Assembly: GCF_005497185.1 (NCBI RefSeq)
Contig: NZ_RJTN01000011.1
Span: forward strand, 62,001-126,000
Source of the DNA: Pectobacterium polonicum
GTDB taxonomy: Bacteria; Pseudomonadota; Gammaproteobacteria; Enterobacterales; Enterobacteriaceae
Reading direction: 5' to 3'
Length of the DNA stretch: 64,000 bases
Positions 39,267-48,392 of this stretch are shown here, piece after piece. The translations under genes and the position numbers were made by a program. The notes under the pieces were generated by a model. That model saw only the letters and a program-made list of their open reading frames with translations. It was not told where the DNA came from and did not search any database. Each line of letters starts with the position of its first letter. Positions within the stretch are counted from its first letter, which is position 1.

Positions 39267-40437
39267 AAAACGCTATCGTATTACGCTGCTGTTTAACGCC
39301 AACAAAGTGTATGACCGTCAAGTGGTTGAAGGCGTTGGCGAATATTTACAGGCTTCTCAGTGTGATTGGGACATCTTCATTGAAGAAGATTTCCGTTGCC
39401 GCATTGATAATATCAAAGAATGGCTAGGCGATGGCGTGATTGCCGATTTTGACGATGGCGAGATCAAACAACTACTACAGGATGTGAACGTGCCATTGGT
39501 GGGGGTTGGCGGTTCCTATCATCAGCCTGAGGATTACCCGCCTGTGCATTATATTGCCACAGATAATTATGCACTGGTGGAAAGCGCGTTTATGCACCTT
39601 AAAGAAAAAGGGCTGAATCGCTTTGCTTTTTATGGCCTGCCAGCATCGGGTGGGAAAGGCTGGGCGCAGGAGCGGGAGCATGCTTTCCGGCAACTGGTAG
39701 CGGCAGAAAAGTATCAGGGTGTGGTGTATCAGGGAATGGAAACCTCGCCGGATAACTGGCAATACGCGCAAAATCGGCTGGCCGACTGGGTACAAGGGCT
39801 GCCGCCGCAGACAGGCATTATCGCGGTGACGGACTCCCGTGCACGTCACCTGTTGCAGGTCTGCGAACACCTGAATATTGCCGTACCGGAAAAGCTGTGC
39901 GTCATCGGGATCGATAACGAAGACCTGATTCGCTATCTTTCACGCGTGGCGCTGTCATCGGTAGCGCAAGGCACTCGTCAAATGGGGTATCGTGCCGCGA
40001 AACTGCTGCATCAGTTGCTGCTGGATCGGTCTGATTTGCCGCTGCAACGCATTCTGGTGCCGCCGGTTCGGGTGGTCGAGCGCCGTTCAACAGACTATCG
40101 CTCCGTGCACGATCCTGCCGTTATTCAGGCCATGCACTTTATCCGCTATCACGCCTGTAAAGGCATTAAGGTCGAGCAGGTGCTGGATGCGGTAGGGATT
40201 TCCCGCTCAAATCTGGAAAAGCGCTTCAAAGATGAGGTAGGTCAGACGATTCACGGTGTGATTCACGCAGAGAAGTTGGATCGGGCGCGCAATTTGCTGA
40301 TATCGACCTCGCTCTCGATTGGTGAGATCTCGTTGATGTGCGGCTACCCTTCACTGCCTTACTTTTACGCTGTCTTTAAGAAAGGCTATGACATCACGCC
40401 GAAAGAGTACCGTGAGCGTTATGGGGAAGGTTATTAA
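39259..40437 (+). CDS. xylR: Xylose operon activator
   Basis: 392 residues, as in E. coli. The N-terminal LacI-like sugar-sensing domain (RITLLFNANKVYDRQVVEGVGEYLQ onward, to about residue 280) is followed by an AraC-type DNA-binding domain with two helix-turn-helices (GISRSNLEKRFK and SIGEISLMCGYPSLPYF). It binds D-xylose and activates xylAB and xylFGH. The start matches the E. coli protein but lacks its own ribosome site; see the overlapping leader ORF. It lies 136 bp after xylH with a hairpin terminator downstream. Confidence 0.96.
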   Translation: MFEKRYRITLLFNANKVYDRQVVEGVGEYLQASQCDWDIFIEEDFRCRIDNIKEWLGDGVIADFDDGEIKQLLQDVNVPLVGVGGSYHQPEDYPPVHYIATDNYALVESAFMHLKEKGLNRFAFYGLPASGGKGWAQEREHAFRQLVAAEKYQGVVYQGMETSPDNWQYAQNRLADWVQGLPPQTGIIAVTDSRARHLLQVCEHLNIAVPEKLCVIGIDNEDLIRYLSRVALSSVAQGTRQMGYRAAKLLHQLLLDRSDLPLQRILVPPVRVVERRSTDYRSVHDPAVIQAMHFIRYHACKGIKVEQVLDAVGISRSNLEKRFKDEVGQTIHGVIHAEKLDRARNLLISTSLSIGEISLMCGYPSLPYFYAVFKKGYDITPKEYRERYGEGY

Positions 40438-40474
40438 GGCTATTCGGTTTGTTCAAGTAGGAAGGTCAAGCAGG

Positions 40475-40496
40475 AAGGCGCGGCGGGGCGCGCCTT
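40475..40496. terminator. Bidirectional hairpin between xylR and the DJ-1 family gene
   Basis: AAGGCGCG (40475-40482) with CGCGCCTT (40489-40496), an 8-bp stem with a 6-base GC-rich loop. The two genes converge here. Only short T/A-rich tails follow, so efficiency is uncertain. Confidence 0.65.
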
Positions 40497-40518
40497 ATTA
40501 TCTTAGGCTGGTGAACGG

Positions 40519-41094
40519 TTACGCCGGTACGCGCCAGTAATCGTAATCGATGTGCTCAACCTGGAAGTTGGCGTCTTCTTTGTCACCGGTCAGACGGGTG
40601 GCGATGGTAAAGGCAAAATCGAATGACACGCCCAGCCCCTTGCCGCTGATCAGATTGCCATCTTCAACGACTTTCTCGTTAACATAAATGCCATCGGTCA
40701 CGTCTTGCCATAAATCCCCAGAGCAGACGTAGCGGCGGCCTTTAAGCAGTTTGTTGCCACCCAGTACGCGTGCGGCTGCTGAGCACAGTGGGCAGATCAG
40801 CTTGCCCGCGTCGTCATGGCGACGGATGAACTCGACAACCATCGGGTTTGCGGCCAAGTTTACGGTACCCTGCGGGCCGCCAGGAATGACTATGGCATCA
40901 AACAGCGTGTCCTGGTTTCTTTCCAGCAGAGCATCGGCAAACATGCGAATATTGTGATAACTGTGCAACTCCAGTCTGTCATAGCATGACAGCATGGTGA
41001 CTTCTATCTTCATACGGTGCAGTACATCAATCACCATGATCGCTTCTGCTTCTTCAAACCCAGGAGCCAGCAGAACGGCGACTTTCTTAGACAT
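40519..41094 (-). CDS. DJ-1/PfpI family protein
   Basis: 191-residue single-domain DJ-1/PfpI protein. The family glutamate is in APGFEEAEA and the nucleophile-elbow cysteine in LCSAAARVL. GKGLGVSFDFAF matches the conserved C-terminal strand. Related proteins act as chaperones, glyoxalases or protease-like enzymes; which applies is not clear. It is not an obvious orthologue of E. coli YajL. ATG at 41094 follows GGAG. It is divergent from argG. Confidence 0.87.
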   Translation of the reverse strand: MSKKVAVLLAPGFEEAEAIMVIDVLHRMKIEVTMLSCYDRLELHSYHNIRMFADALLERNQDTLFDAIVIPGGPQGTVNLAANPMVVEFIRRHDDAGKLICPLCSAAARVLGGNKLLKGRRYVCSGDLWQDVTDGIYVNEKVVEDGNLISGKGLGVSFDFAFTIATRLTGDKEDANFQVEHIDYDYWRVPA

Positions 41095-41322
41095 AGCATC
41101 TCCAGCAATATGCAAGGGAAGGTGTTAACCGCAAGAGGATAGCAAAAAAATATCGTAAAAATGAAACGATGTTTTATTAATGTCGAGTGAGTCGCGTAAA
41201 CGATTTTTGCTGCTTAGCCTAAAGAGAAGATGGCGTTATACTTGCTAACTTGGCTGTGAATTCGCCCCGAATTTTTTTGCATGAAAGCATGACTCTTCTC
41301 TTCCTGTCCCGCCAAAAAGATG

Positions 41323-41361
41323 TTTAAATTATCACTCACTTATTTTGCATAAATATGCATT
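41323..41361. promoter_or_regulatory. Pair of ARG boxes upstream of argG
   Basis: Two 18-bp boxes separated by 3 bp, the spacing known for ArgR operators. The right box 41344-41361 (TTTGCATAAATATGCATT) matches about 14 of 16 informative consensus positions, and the left box 41323-41340 about 13 of 16. They lie about 150 bp upstream of the argG start, implying ArgR repression by arginine. The rest of 41095-41506 is promoter and leader with no gene seen. Confidence 0.82.
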
Positions 41362-41446
41362 TGTGAGCGTGTCGATTTTGGTCGTCGACCAGCCCGTTGA
41401 TGTAGGATGTACACGGGGCACGAGCGCTCAGGAATGTATGGCGTAA

Positions 41447-42853
<1,407 letters not shown>

Positions 42854-42874
42854 CTCACAGGTTGAGTAATATAA

Positions 42875-42912
42875 AAATCCGGAATCGTCTCGCGTTCCGG
42901 ATTTTTTTTATC
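42875..42912 (+). terminator. argG terminator
   Basis: AAATCCGGAA (42875-42884) with TTCCGGATTT (42895-42904), followed by a T-tract. It lies 22 bp after the argG stop. Confidence 0.93.
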
Positions 42913-43121
42913 TGTTTATCATCTGTTTATGTTTGATTTTCTCGCGATATTTTTCGTTTGTGAACTCTTGCTGACAATGCAGGTTGCATCTGTACAACCG
43001 CCCTAGAAAGGGACAGAATACCTATAAATAATCAGCCTGAATAATAATCTGAAGGCGAAGGAACTGCGGGATGGAGTGTCATTTTTTTGAGGTTATGCAT
43101 TAACTTTTCAATGGAGGAAAA

Positions 43122-43772
43122 ATGTTAGAGATATTTGATGTAAATCACACCCTGTTGTCAGAAACAAAATCAGAAGAGCTATTTACCCTCAGAAAAGAGA
43201 CGTTTAAAGATCGACTGAATTGGGCCGTGCAATGTACTGATGGAATGGAATTTGATCAGTATGATAATAATAACACGACTTATCTTTTTGGCATGAAAGA
43301 TAACACCGTTATCTGTAGTTTGAGATTTATTGAAACAAAATACCCTAACATGATTACCGGGACGTTTTTTCCTTACTTCAAGGAGATAAATATCCCTGAA
43401 GGTAATTACCTGGAATCTAGTCGGTTCTTTGTAGATAAATCACGAGCGAAAGATATTCTCGGCAATGAATACCCAATTAGTTCTATGCTGTTTCTTTCAA
43501 TGATTAATTATTCAAGGGATAAGGGTTATGATGGAATATATACGATAGTGAGTCACCCTATGCTGACAATATTAAAGCGTTCTGGCTGGGGAATTCGCGT
43601 GGTCGAGCAAGGCTTGTCAGAAAAGGAAGAAAGAGTTTATTTAGTCTTCCTTCCCGTTGATGATGAGAATCAGGAAGCGCTGGCTCGTCGTATTAACCGC
43701 AGTGGGAAATTTATGAGCAATGAATTGAAGCAGTGGCCTCTACGGGTACCTGCCGCTATTGCACAGGCTTGA
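43122..43772 (+). CDS. expI: N-acyl-homoserine lactone synthase
   Basis: 216-residue LuxI-family enzyme nearly identical in character to ExpI/CarI/AhlI of Pectobacterium. From S-adenosylmethionine and acyl-ACP it makes 3-oxo-acyl-homoserine lactone, the quorum signal controlling plant-cell-wall-degrading enzymes. The family residues are visible: R and F in LRKETFKDRLNW, the conserved Asp of MEFDQYD, and the LRFIETKYPNM and ESSRFFVD segments. A GGAGG site precedes the ATG. It converges with expR and overlaps it by 17 bp. The gene is A+T rich compared with argG. Confidence 0.97.
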   Translation: MLEIFDVNHTLLSETKSEELFTLRKETFKDRLNWAVQCTDGMEFDQYDNNNTTYLFGMKDNTVICSLRFIETKYPNMITGTFFPYFKEINIPEGNYLESSRFFVDKSRAKDILGNEYPISSMLFLSMINYSRDKGYDGIYTIVSHPMLTILKRSGWGIRVVEQGLSEKEERVYLVFLPVDDENQEALARRINRSGKFMSNELKQWPLRVPAAIAQA

Positions 43773-44484
43773 TGAGCTGTAACTCAACGCCGAGCCTGAT
43801 GGCATGCTTGGCATTCAGGACGCCAAGTTTTTTCACAACGTTGCCGATATGAAATTTTACCGTGCTGGTTTTGATGCCGAGAATAATCGCAACTTCCAGA
43901 TAGGTTTTACCCATACTGGCCCAGTAAAGAATTTCATTTTCTCGTTGAGAGAATATGTCTTTATTGTTTGATTGTTTTTTATCTTCAATCATCTCTCTGC
44001 AAAGGGAGATGATTTTTTCATATGCCTCAATTAATAGCATCTGAAAGGTGTCTTTTTTCTCTTCAATGAATGTTTCAACATCATCTGGATACGAACTGTC
44101 CACGATAATCGATAGCATGGCCAGATTGTCGCCATTATCGTGAAGTACAAAAGTATATCCATTGATAATATTATATTTTTTAGAGAGATCAAATATCTTG
44201 GCCAGCTGAAATCTAGTGTTAATAACCAGACTTTTCTCCCACGAGAAAGGCGATATTTTATTAAATGATGCAAGAACAACAGGATCAATGTGCTGGTATT
44301 TATTTTCTTTATAGATGTTTACCCATTCATCGGGATAACTGGAAATGATGATCATTTGAGAAGGGTTCTTCTTATTGAGAACCATAAATGAGAATTTTAC
44401 GCCGTTGTAGTGATCCAGGTTTTTATTGAAGTGTTTTTTGATTACCCTGCTTATTATTTCACTATCGGTGAATAATGGCGACAT
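43756..44484 (-). CDS. expR: LuxR-type quorum-sensing regulator
   Basis: 242 residues. The N-terminal acyl-HSL-binding domain carries the family residues W54, Y58 and D67 with the standard spacing. The C-terminal LuxR helix-turn-helix occupies about residues 178-240 (LSQRENEILYWASMGKTYLEVA). In Pectobacterium, ExpR-class proteins bind DNA without signal and are released by the lactone, which relieves rsmA activation. It converges with expI, so the two mRNAs overlap at their 3' ends. Strongly A+T rich. Start ATG at 44484 after GAGG. Confidence 0.95.
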   Translation of the reverse strand: MSPLFTDSEIISRVIKKHFNKNLDHYNGVKFSFMVLNKKNPSQMIIISSYPDEWVNIYKENKYQHIDPVVLASFNKISPFSWEKSLVINTRFQLAKIFDLSKKYNIINGYTFVLHDNGDNLAMLSIIVDSSYPDDVETFIEEKKDTFQMLLIEAYEKIISLCREMIEDKKQSNNKDIFSQRENEILYWASMGKTYLEVAIILGIKTSTVKFHIGNVVKKLGVLNAKHAIRLGVELQLIKPVQ

Positions 44485-44723
44485 CTCATGACCTCAGTCT
44501 GAAGAATCAACATCCCTGTAACGGAAAAGTATATACCTACACCTGTACCTAAGTCTAATTGTTATGAGTGAGTGAAAAAACATAAAATCTTCAACCTTGT
44601 TAAGGGCGTAAAGCAAAAGACATAACCATCGCTCAGGATAAGCGTGATGATTGGCTGACATCAGGGAATGCTAATTAAGCGAGATTTATCAGTAATATAA
44701 TAAAATTCTTCTTACTTTTCCAT

Positions 44724-44744
44724 GGCCTGTATTGTTTACAGGCC
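44724..44744. promoter_or_regulatory. Perfect palindrome resembling a lux/esa box, or a pectinesterase terminator
   Basis: GGCCTGTA-ttgtt-TACAGGCC, 8-bp perfect arms. The CCTGTA...TACAGG core is that of LuxR-type boxes, but the spacer is 5 rather than 6 bases. It lies about 240 bp upstream of expR and 90 bp downstream of the pectinesterase stop. As RNA it would be a hairpin, without a clear T-run. The rest of 44485-44832 is AT-rich with no gene seen; an acctgtac half-site lies near 44543. Confidence 0.45.
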
Positions 44745-44832
44745 GCCAGATGCTCAGGTTAATTAATTCTATCAGTGCGACTCTTTCTCGAATAACCCTC
44801 GTCTTTCATATTGTTATCCCTTTCGTTGTACC

Positions 44833-46035
44833 TCACGCCTCGTCGATATTGTTGTATTCCCACAAGCGATTGAAATGCACATCGTCCAGATTACGTATTG
44901 AATCCGCGTTACCCGCAAAGGGCCGTGCGGTTGTTGCCGCAGCTCCCCACGGCTGTTCTCTGTCATAGCTCGCGTCAATTGTGCTGTCGCGAATGACCAG
45001 TTGGCCGTTCGCCGTCTGGCCGGACTGGTATCCCGTCTGCCTTGCCCCCTGATCCCAGGCGCGGCCTAGTTTGGCTTTTCTTTCTCCATTGAAGCCTTTG
45101 TCTCCTGTAAAGCGACAATTTACCGCCAGAAAACCGTATTGCGTCCACGGCATGCTGTCAGGTGCGAAGACATGAATATCTTTCGCTCCACGGCTGGAAA
45201 CCGTGTGAAAGTGGACACGCTCGAATACCGCGGTTGCGCGCCCAAAAACGTAATCGACATCGCCCTCAATGTAGCTGTCTTTAATGTAGGCGCGGCTGTA
45301 GCGGTCTACGACGTACTCGTTGCGGAGGTTACTGGTGTTGACGAAAAACGTATCCTGACGCCCGATCAGGCGAACCCTTTCAAGCTGTATTTTGTCGCCA
45401 TCGGTGCGCAGCGCCACGGCCTGATGCGCGCGACCATCCACTGAATCCAGCAAGGTATTCACTACCGTCAGATTCTTCATCTGGAAATTGTCGCTTTGCG
45501 ACCAGACCACGGCGGCACAAATGGTATCAATCGTCGCGTTCTGCTTTGACGCACAGAGATCGTACAGGTACCAGGCAGGGTCACCGGGCTGGTATTCGCC
45601 GTGTGAGTTCACGGTTTCCCGGTAGGTTGCCGGTGAAAACATCGAATCCAGCGCGAGTTGAATCACTACGTCATCCGGCTGTTCTCCCGCACCACATAGC
45701 GTGAGCGGTGGCGCATCGGCAGGGATGTAGACCGTGCCGGTATAGGTGCCCGGTAGCAATGTAATCTCAATACACGGCCGATCCTGCTGCGCCCGCAGTG
45801 CGGCGTTCACCGCCTGTTGAATATGGGTATGTGTTGCACCATCCACTCCCACCTGCTGCCCGACAACCCACTGCGTCTCTGGATCGACCTCAATCGGTGC
45901 GGGCTGCCAGACATCAGCCTCTGTCTGACCATCGTTCCCACGCCGCGTGAAATAGTGCGGGAGCGTGAAGCGTTCGGCTTCCTGTGCGGAGAGAATGGGA
46001 CGATAAACGGTGCCGGGGTACGTCGTTTTTGTCAT
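44833..46035 (-). CDS. Pectinesterase-family protein without secretion signal
   Basis: 400 residues, carbohydrate esterase family 8 (right-handed beta-helix). The catalytic-site motifs are present: HQAVALRTDGD, GRQDTFFVN, the Asp of DVDYVFGRA, and LGRAW (the usual form is LGRPW). Family enzymes demethylate pectin. The N-terminus (MTKTTYPGTVYRP) is hydrophilic, with no signal peptide or lipobox, unlike secreted PemA or the lipoprotein PemB. It may act in the cytoplasm on imported methylated oligogalacturonides or on other esters, as proposed for YbhC-type members. ATG at 46035 follows GAGAGG. It is 4 bp after the ftrA-like gene and probably co-transcribed. Confidence 0.85.
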   Translation of the reverse strand: MTKTTYPGTVYRPILSAQEAERFTLPHYFTRRGNDGQTEADVWQPAPIEVDPETQWVVGQQVGVDGATHTHIQQAVNAALRAQQDRPCIEITLLPGTYTGTVYIPADAPPLTLCGAGEQPDDVVIQLALDSMFSPATYRETVNSHGEYQPGDPAWYLYDLCASKQNATIDTICAAVVWSQSDNFQMKNLTVVNTLLDSVDGRAHQAVALRTDGDKIQLERVRLIGRQDTFFVNTSNLRNEYVVDRYSRAYIKDSYIEGDVDYVFGRATAVFERVHFHTVSSRGAKDIHVFAPDSMPWTQYGFLAVNCRFTGDKGFNGERKAKLGRAWDQGARQTGYQSGQTANGQLVIRDSTIDASYDREQPWGAAATTARPFAGNADSIRNLDDVHFNRLWEYNNIDEA

Positions 46036-46039
46036 GATC

Positions 46040-47035
46040 TTATCCTCTCTTAGCGGCAAGGCTCTCTGGGGTATCATCGGTTCTCTGTCCGAAGCGCAAC
46101 CGGTAGGTTGAGGGCGTGAGATGTAGCTGCTGGCGAAAATGATGGCGTAACGAGGCGGCAGTACCGAATCCCACCGTTTCGGCGATTTTCTCGATCGATA
46201 AGCGCGTGTTTTCCAGTAAATCGCGTGCGGTATTCAGCCGTTCGGCCAGTAACCAGCGTGCTGGCGTCGTACCCGTAGCGGCAGAGAAACGGCGAAGGAA
46301 CGTGCGTGGGCTCATACAAGAAATTGCTGCCAGTTTCGTAACGGAATACTCTTCCGCGAGGTTGGCTCGGACATGATCGATAAGCGGTCCGAGGCGTGAG
46401 CGTTCATAGTCTACCGGTACCGCTTTTTCAATATACTGTGCTTGCCCACCATCACGATGTGGTGCGACCACCAAGCGGCGAGCAACCTGATTGGCCGCTT
46501 TGCTGCCGTAATCCCGACGGATGAGATGCAGCCCAAGATCGATACCCGCAGCACTCCCGGCTGACGTAAGAATCGTTCCTTCATCAATATAAAGAACGTC
46601 TGGCTCGATGTTGATATCAGGATATTGCATTTTTAACGTGTCACTGTAGCGCCAATGTGTCGTGGCGCGTCGCCCGGAAAGCAGGCCGGTCGCCGCGAGG
46701 ACAAAAACGCCAGAACAGATAGAGAGCAGTCTGGCACCCTGCTGATGTGCTTGACGTAACGCATCGACCAGATGTGTGGGGACGGGCACATCACTGCCTT
46801 TCCAGCCGGGAATGATAATCGTGCCCGCCTGTGTTAACAGTTCAAGGCCACCATCGGCAACAACATGGATGCCGCCCGTTGCCCGCATCGCGCCACTGTC
46901 TAAACCCGCAACGGCAAACTGATACCAGTCCTCTCCCATTTCGGGGCGTGGAAGGCCGAAGACTTCAACGGCAATACCAAATTCGAATGTACACAAGCCA
47001 TCATAAGCAAGTACGACAACAAGCGGGTTGAACAT
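46040..47035 (-). CDS. ftrA: GlxA/FtrA-type AraC family transcriptional regulator
   Basis: 331 residues. The N-terminal DJ-1/PfpI-like domain (about 1-190, with elbow SICSGVFVLAATG) is followed by a C-terminal AraC DNA-binding domain (about 220-315) with two helix-turn-helices (SVTKLAAISCMSPRTFLRRF and SIEKIAETVGFGTAASLRHHF). It fits the FtrA group of regulators. It is divergent from a rhodanese gene, an association common for this regulator group. The pectinesterase gene starts 4 bp after its stop, so it may be co-expressed. The inducer is unknown. Symbol by family resemblance. Confidence 0.82.
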   Translation of the reverse strand: MFNPLVVVLAYDGLCTFEFGIAVEVFGLPRPEMGEDWYQFAVAGLDSGAMRATGGIHVVADGGLELLTQAGTIIIPGWKGSDVPVPTHLVDALRQAHQQGARLLSICSGVFVLAATGLLSGRRATTHWRYSDTLKMQYPDINIEPDVLYIDEGTILTSAGSAAGIDLGLHLIRRDYGSKAANQVARRLVVAPHRDGGQAQYIEKAVPVDYERSRLGPLIDHVRANLAEEYSVTKLAAISCMSPRTFLRRFSAATGTTPARWLLAERLNTARDLLENTRLSIEKIAETVGFGTAASLRHHFRQQLHLTPSTYRLRFGQRTDDTPESLAAKRG

Positions 47036-47154
47036 CGATTTTCCTGCCTCAATAACTTGTCATGATCTTGACGATATATGTCAATAATGCCATCTGCCAG
47101 CCTTGATGTATCCGTTTTATAGTCAAGCCTTATTCCAATCCGTGAGGAAGATCG

Positions 47155-47544
47155 ATGAGTTACGTGACTGACTATCCCTTTGCTGCTTCTGATATTGCTC
47201 TATCCCATTTTGCACGGCGTTTGTCTGTTGAAACTGACTGTGCGGATGTAGCGGCATCCCTCTCTGAGACTCAGCAGGACTTTGTGTTATTGCATGTGGT
47301 GGGATCGACGAAGCACTTTACCGCGCGTCATATACCGGGGGCGCTTCATCTGCCACACCGGGAAATCACACCTGAGCGTATGGCCGAGTGGCCTGATGAC
47401 ACGCGGTTTGTCGTCTATTGTGCGGGACCACACTGCAATGGCGCAGATCAGGCGGCATTAAAACTGGCACAACTCGGTCGCCCGGTAAAAATTATGATCG
47501 GGGGAATCACGGGATGGGAAGATGAAGGCTTTGCCTTCGCCTGA
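47155..47544 (+). CDS. Single-domain rhodanese-like protein
   Basis: 129 residues, one rhodanese domain. The active-site cysteine lies in VYCAGPHCNGAD. The preceding HIPGALHLPHREI (here HIPGALHLPHREI with RH before) is the typical CH2A region, and GGITGWEDEGF closes the fold. It transfers sulfane sulfur or acts as a thiol sensor. It is divergent from the FtrA-type regulator and probably its target. The 47036-47154 spacer would hold both promoters. Confidence 0.88.
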   Translation: MSYVTDYPFAASDIALSHFARRLSVETDCADVAASLSETQQDFVLLHVVGSTKHFTARHIPGALHLPHREITPERMAEWPDDTRFVVYCAGPHCNGADQAALKLAQLGRPVKIMIGGITGWEDEGFAFA

Positions 47545-47587
47545 TATCACTTGCCTCTGGCAGAGGGGGCCGCCCTTCTGCCAGCAC

Positions 47588-47929
47588 CTAATTCCCCTGA
47601 TACCACGTCCAGATTTTCACCAACAGTGCCGCTGAGACACTCCAACATACGACCGCTGCGAGCAGTGCCTGTGGCAATTTCATCCACGCGGTAAAGTAAT
47701 AAAGTGAAATGAGATAAACCAGATAAGGAATAACGGACCAGATGCCAAACAGGATGGTGGCGCGCAGCGCGTCCAGTCCGCGTTCGGTGCCAACGATGTA
47801 ATGTGCGATCAGTGCGAACGTGGGAAATAGCGGCACCAGCCCGGCAATATAATAGTTTCGGCTTTTCGCCAATACGCTGATGAGCAATACGATCAGCGCG
47901 CCAATAACCGATTTGATAAACAATGACAT
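47588..47929 (-). CDS. glpM: GlpM-like inner-membrane protein
   Basis: 113 residues with about four membrane segments (SVIGALIVLLISVLA, YYIAGLVPLFPTFALIAHYIV, ILFGIWSVIPYLVYLISLYYF, ALLAAVVCWSVSAALLV). The sequence is very close to E. coli GlpM. GlpM has been linked to alginate or membrane functions in other bacteria, but its role here is unknown. It converges with the rhodanese gene. Confidence 0.9.
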   Translation of the reverse strand: MSLFIKSVIGALIVLLISVLAKSRNYYIAGLVPLFPTFALIAHYIVGTERGLDALRATILFGIWSVIPYLVYLISLYYFTAWMKLPQALLAAVVCWSVSAALLVKIWTWYQGN

Positions 47930-48079
47930 AAGTATAACTTCTGGCTTAATTCAGCATCGAGAATGCACAGAGAATAGCGAAAAAGTGTCGGGATAGAATA
48001 GTGCGATCGCACAGCTTAAGATTTCAATTCGTGGTGATTTCGTTATTCTTAGCAGCAGAATGAATAAATACTGTACGTG

Positions 48080-48346
48080 ATACCCGTCATACTTCGAGCT
48101 GCTTGTGCGTTGGCCGCCCTTACTCACCCCAGTCACTTACTTGTGTAAGCTCCTGGGGATGAAATGAGAGACATCCTGTCTCTCACCGAAGGCCAGCCGT
48201 TGGCTAGTCAAATTCGTTCCCGACGAATTTGTCGCGCGGTTGCCGCGCTACAAGGCCATAAATGGGCCTCGCCCTAGCGGGCCAACGCTTTGCGTTGTTC
48301 AAAACGATAACGTTTTGTCACGCAACTCGAATTATTTAGGGTATAT
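48080..48346. repeat. Long palindromic repeat made of a chain of hairpins
   Basis: The ends (48080-48102 and 48323-48344) are imperfect inverted repeats, as in the short copy at 24567-24625. Inside are consecutive perfect stems: 48127-48158 (CCCCAG/CTGGGG around CTTAC/GTAAG), 48165-48185 (9 bp), 48194-48204, 48210-48230 (8 bp), 48234-48248 (6 bp), 48253-48269, 48271-48282, 48284-48296 and 48301-48316. Another, 48348-48360, follows. It fills most of the space between glpM and the lipid operon. No coding potential seen. Confidence 0.85.
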
Positions 48347-48392
48347 GGCACCGTAGGTGCAGCTAAAACGATAATGAATCTGAAAAGGATTG

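Noticed and set aside
42978-42996. Imperfect lux-box-like sequence (ggttgcatctgtacaacc) upstream of expI
   Set aside because: Only one half resembles a lux-box arm and the outer bases form a different short inverted repeat. Too weak to call without binding data.
48374-48392. Earlier ATG (48374) before the KAS III gene
   Set aside because: It is in a different frame that closes after a few dozen codons, while ATG 48393 has AAAAGG ahead and leads into the conserved protein.
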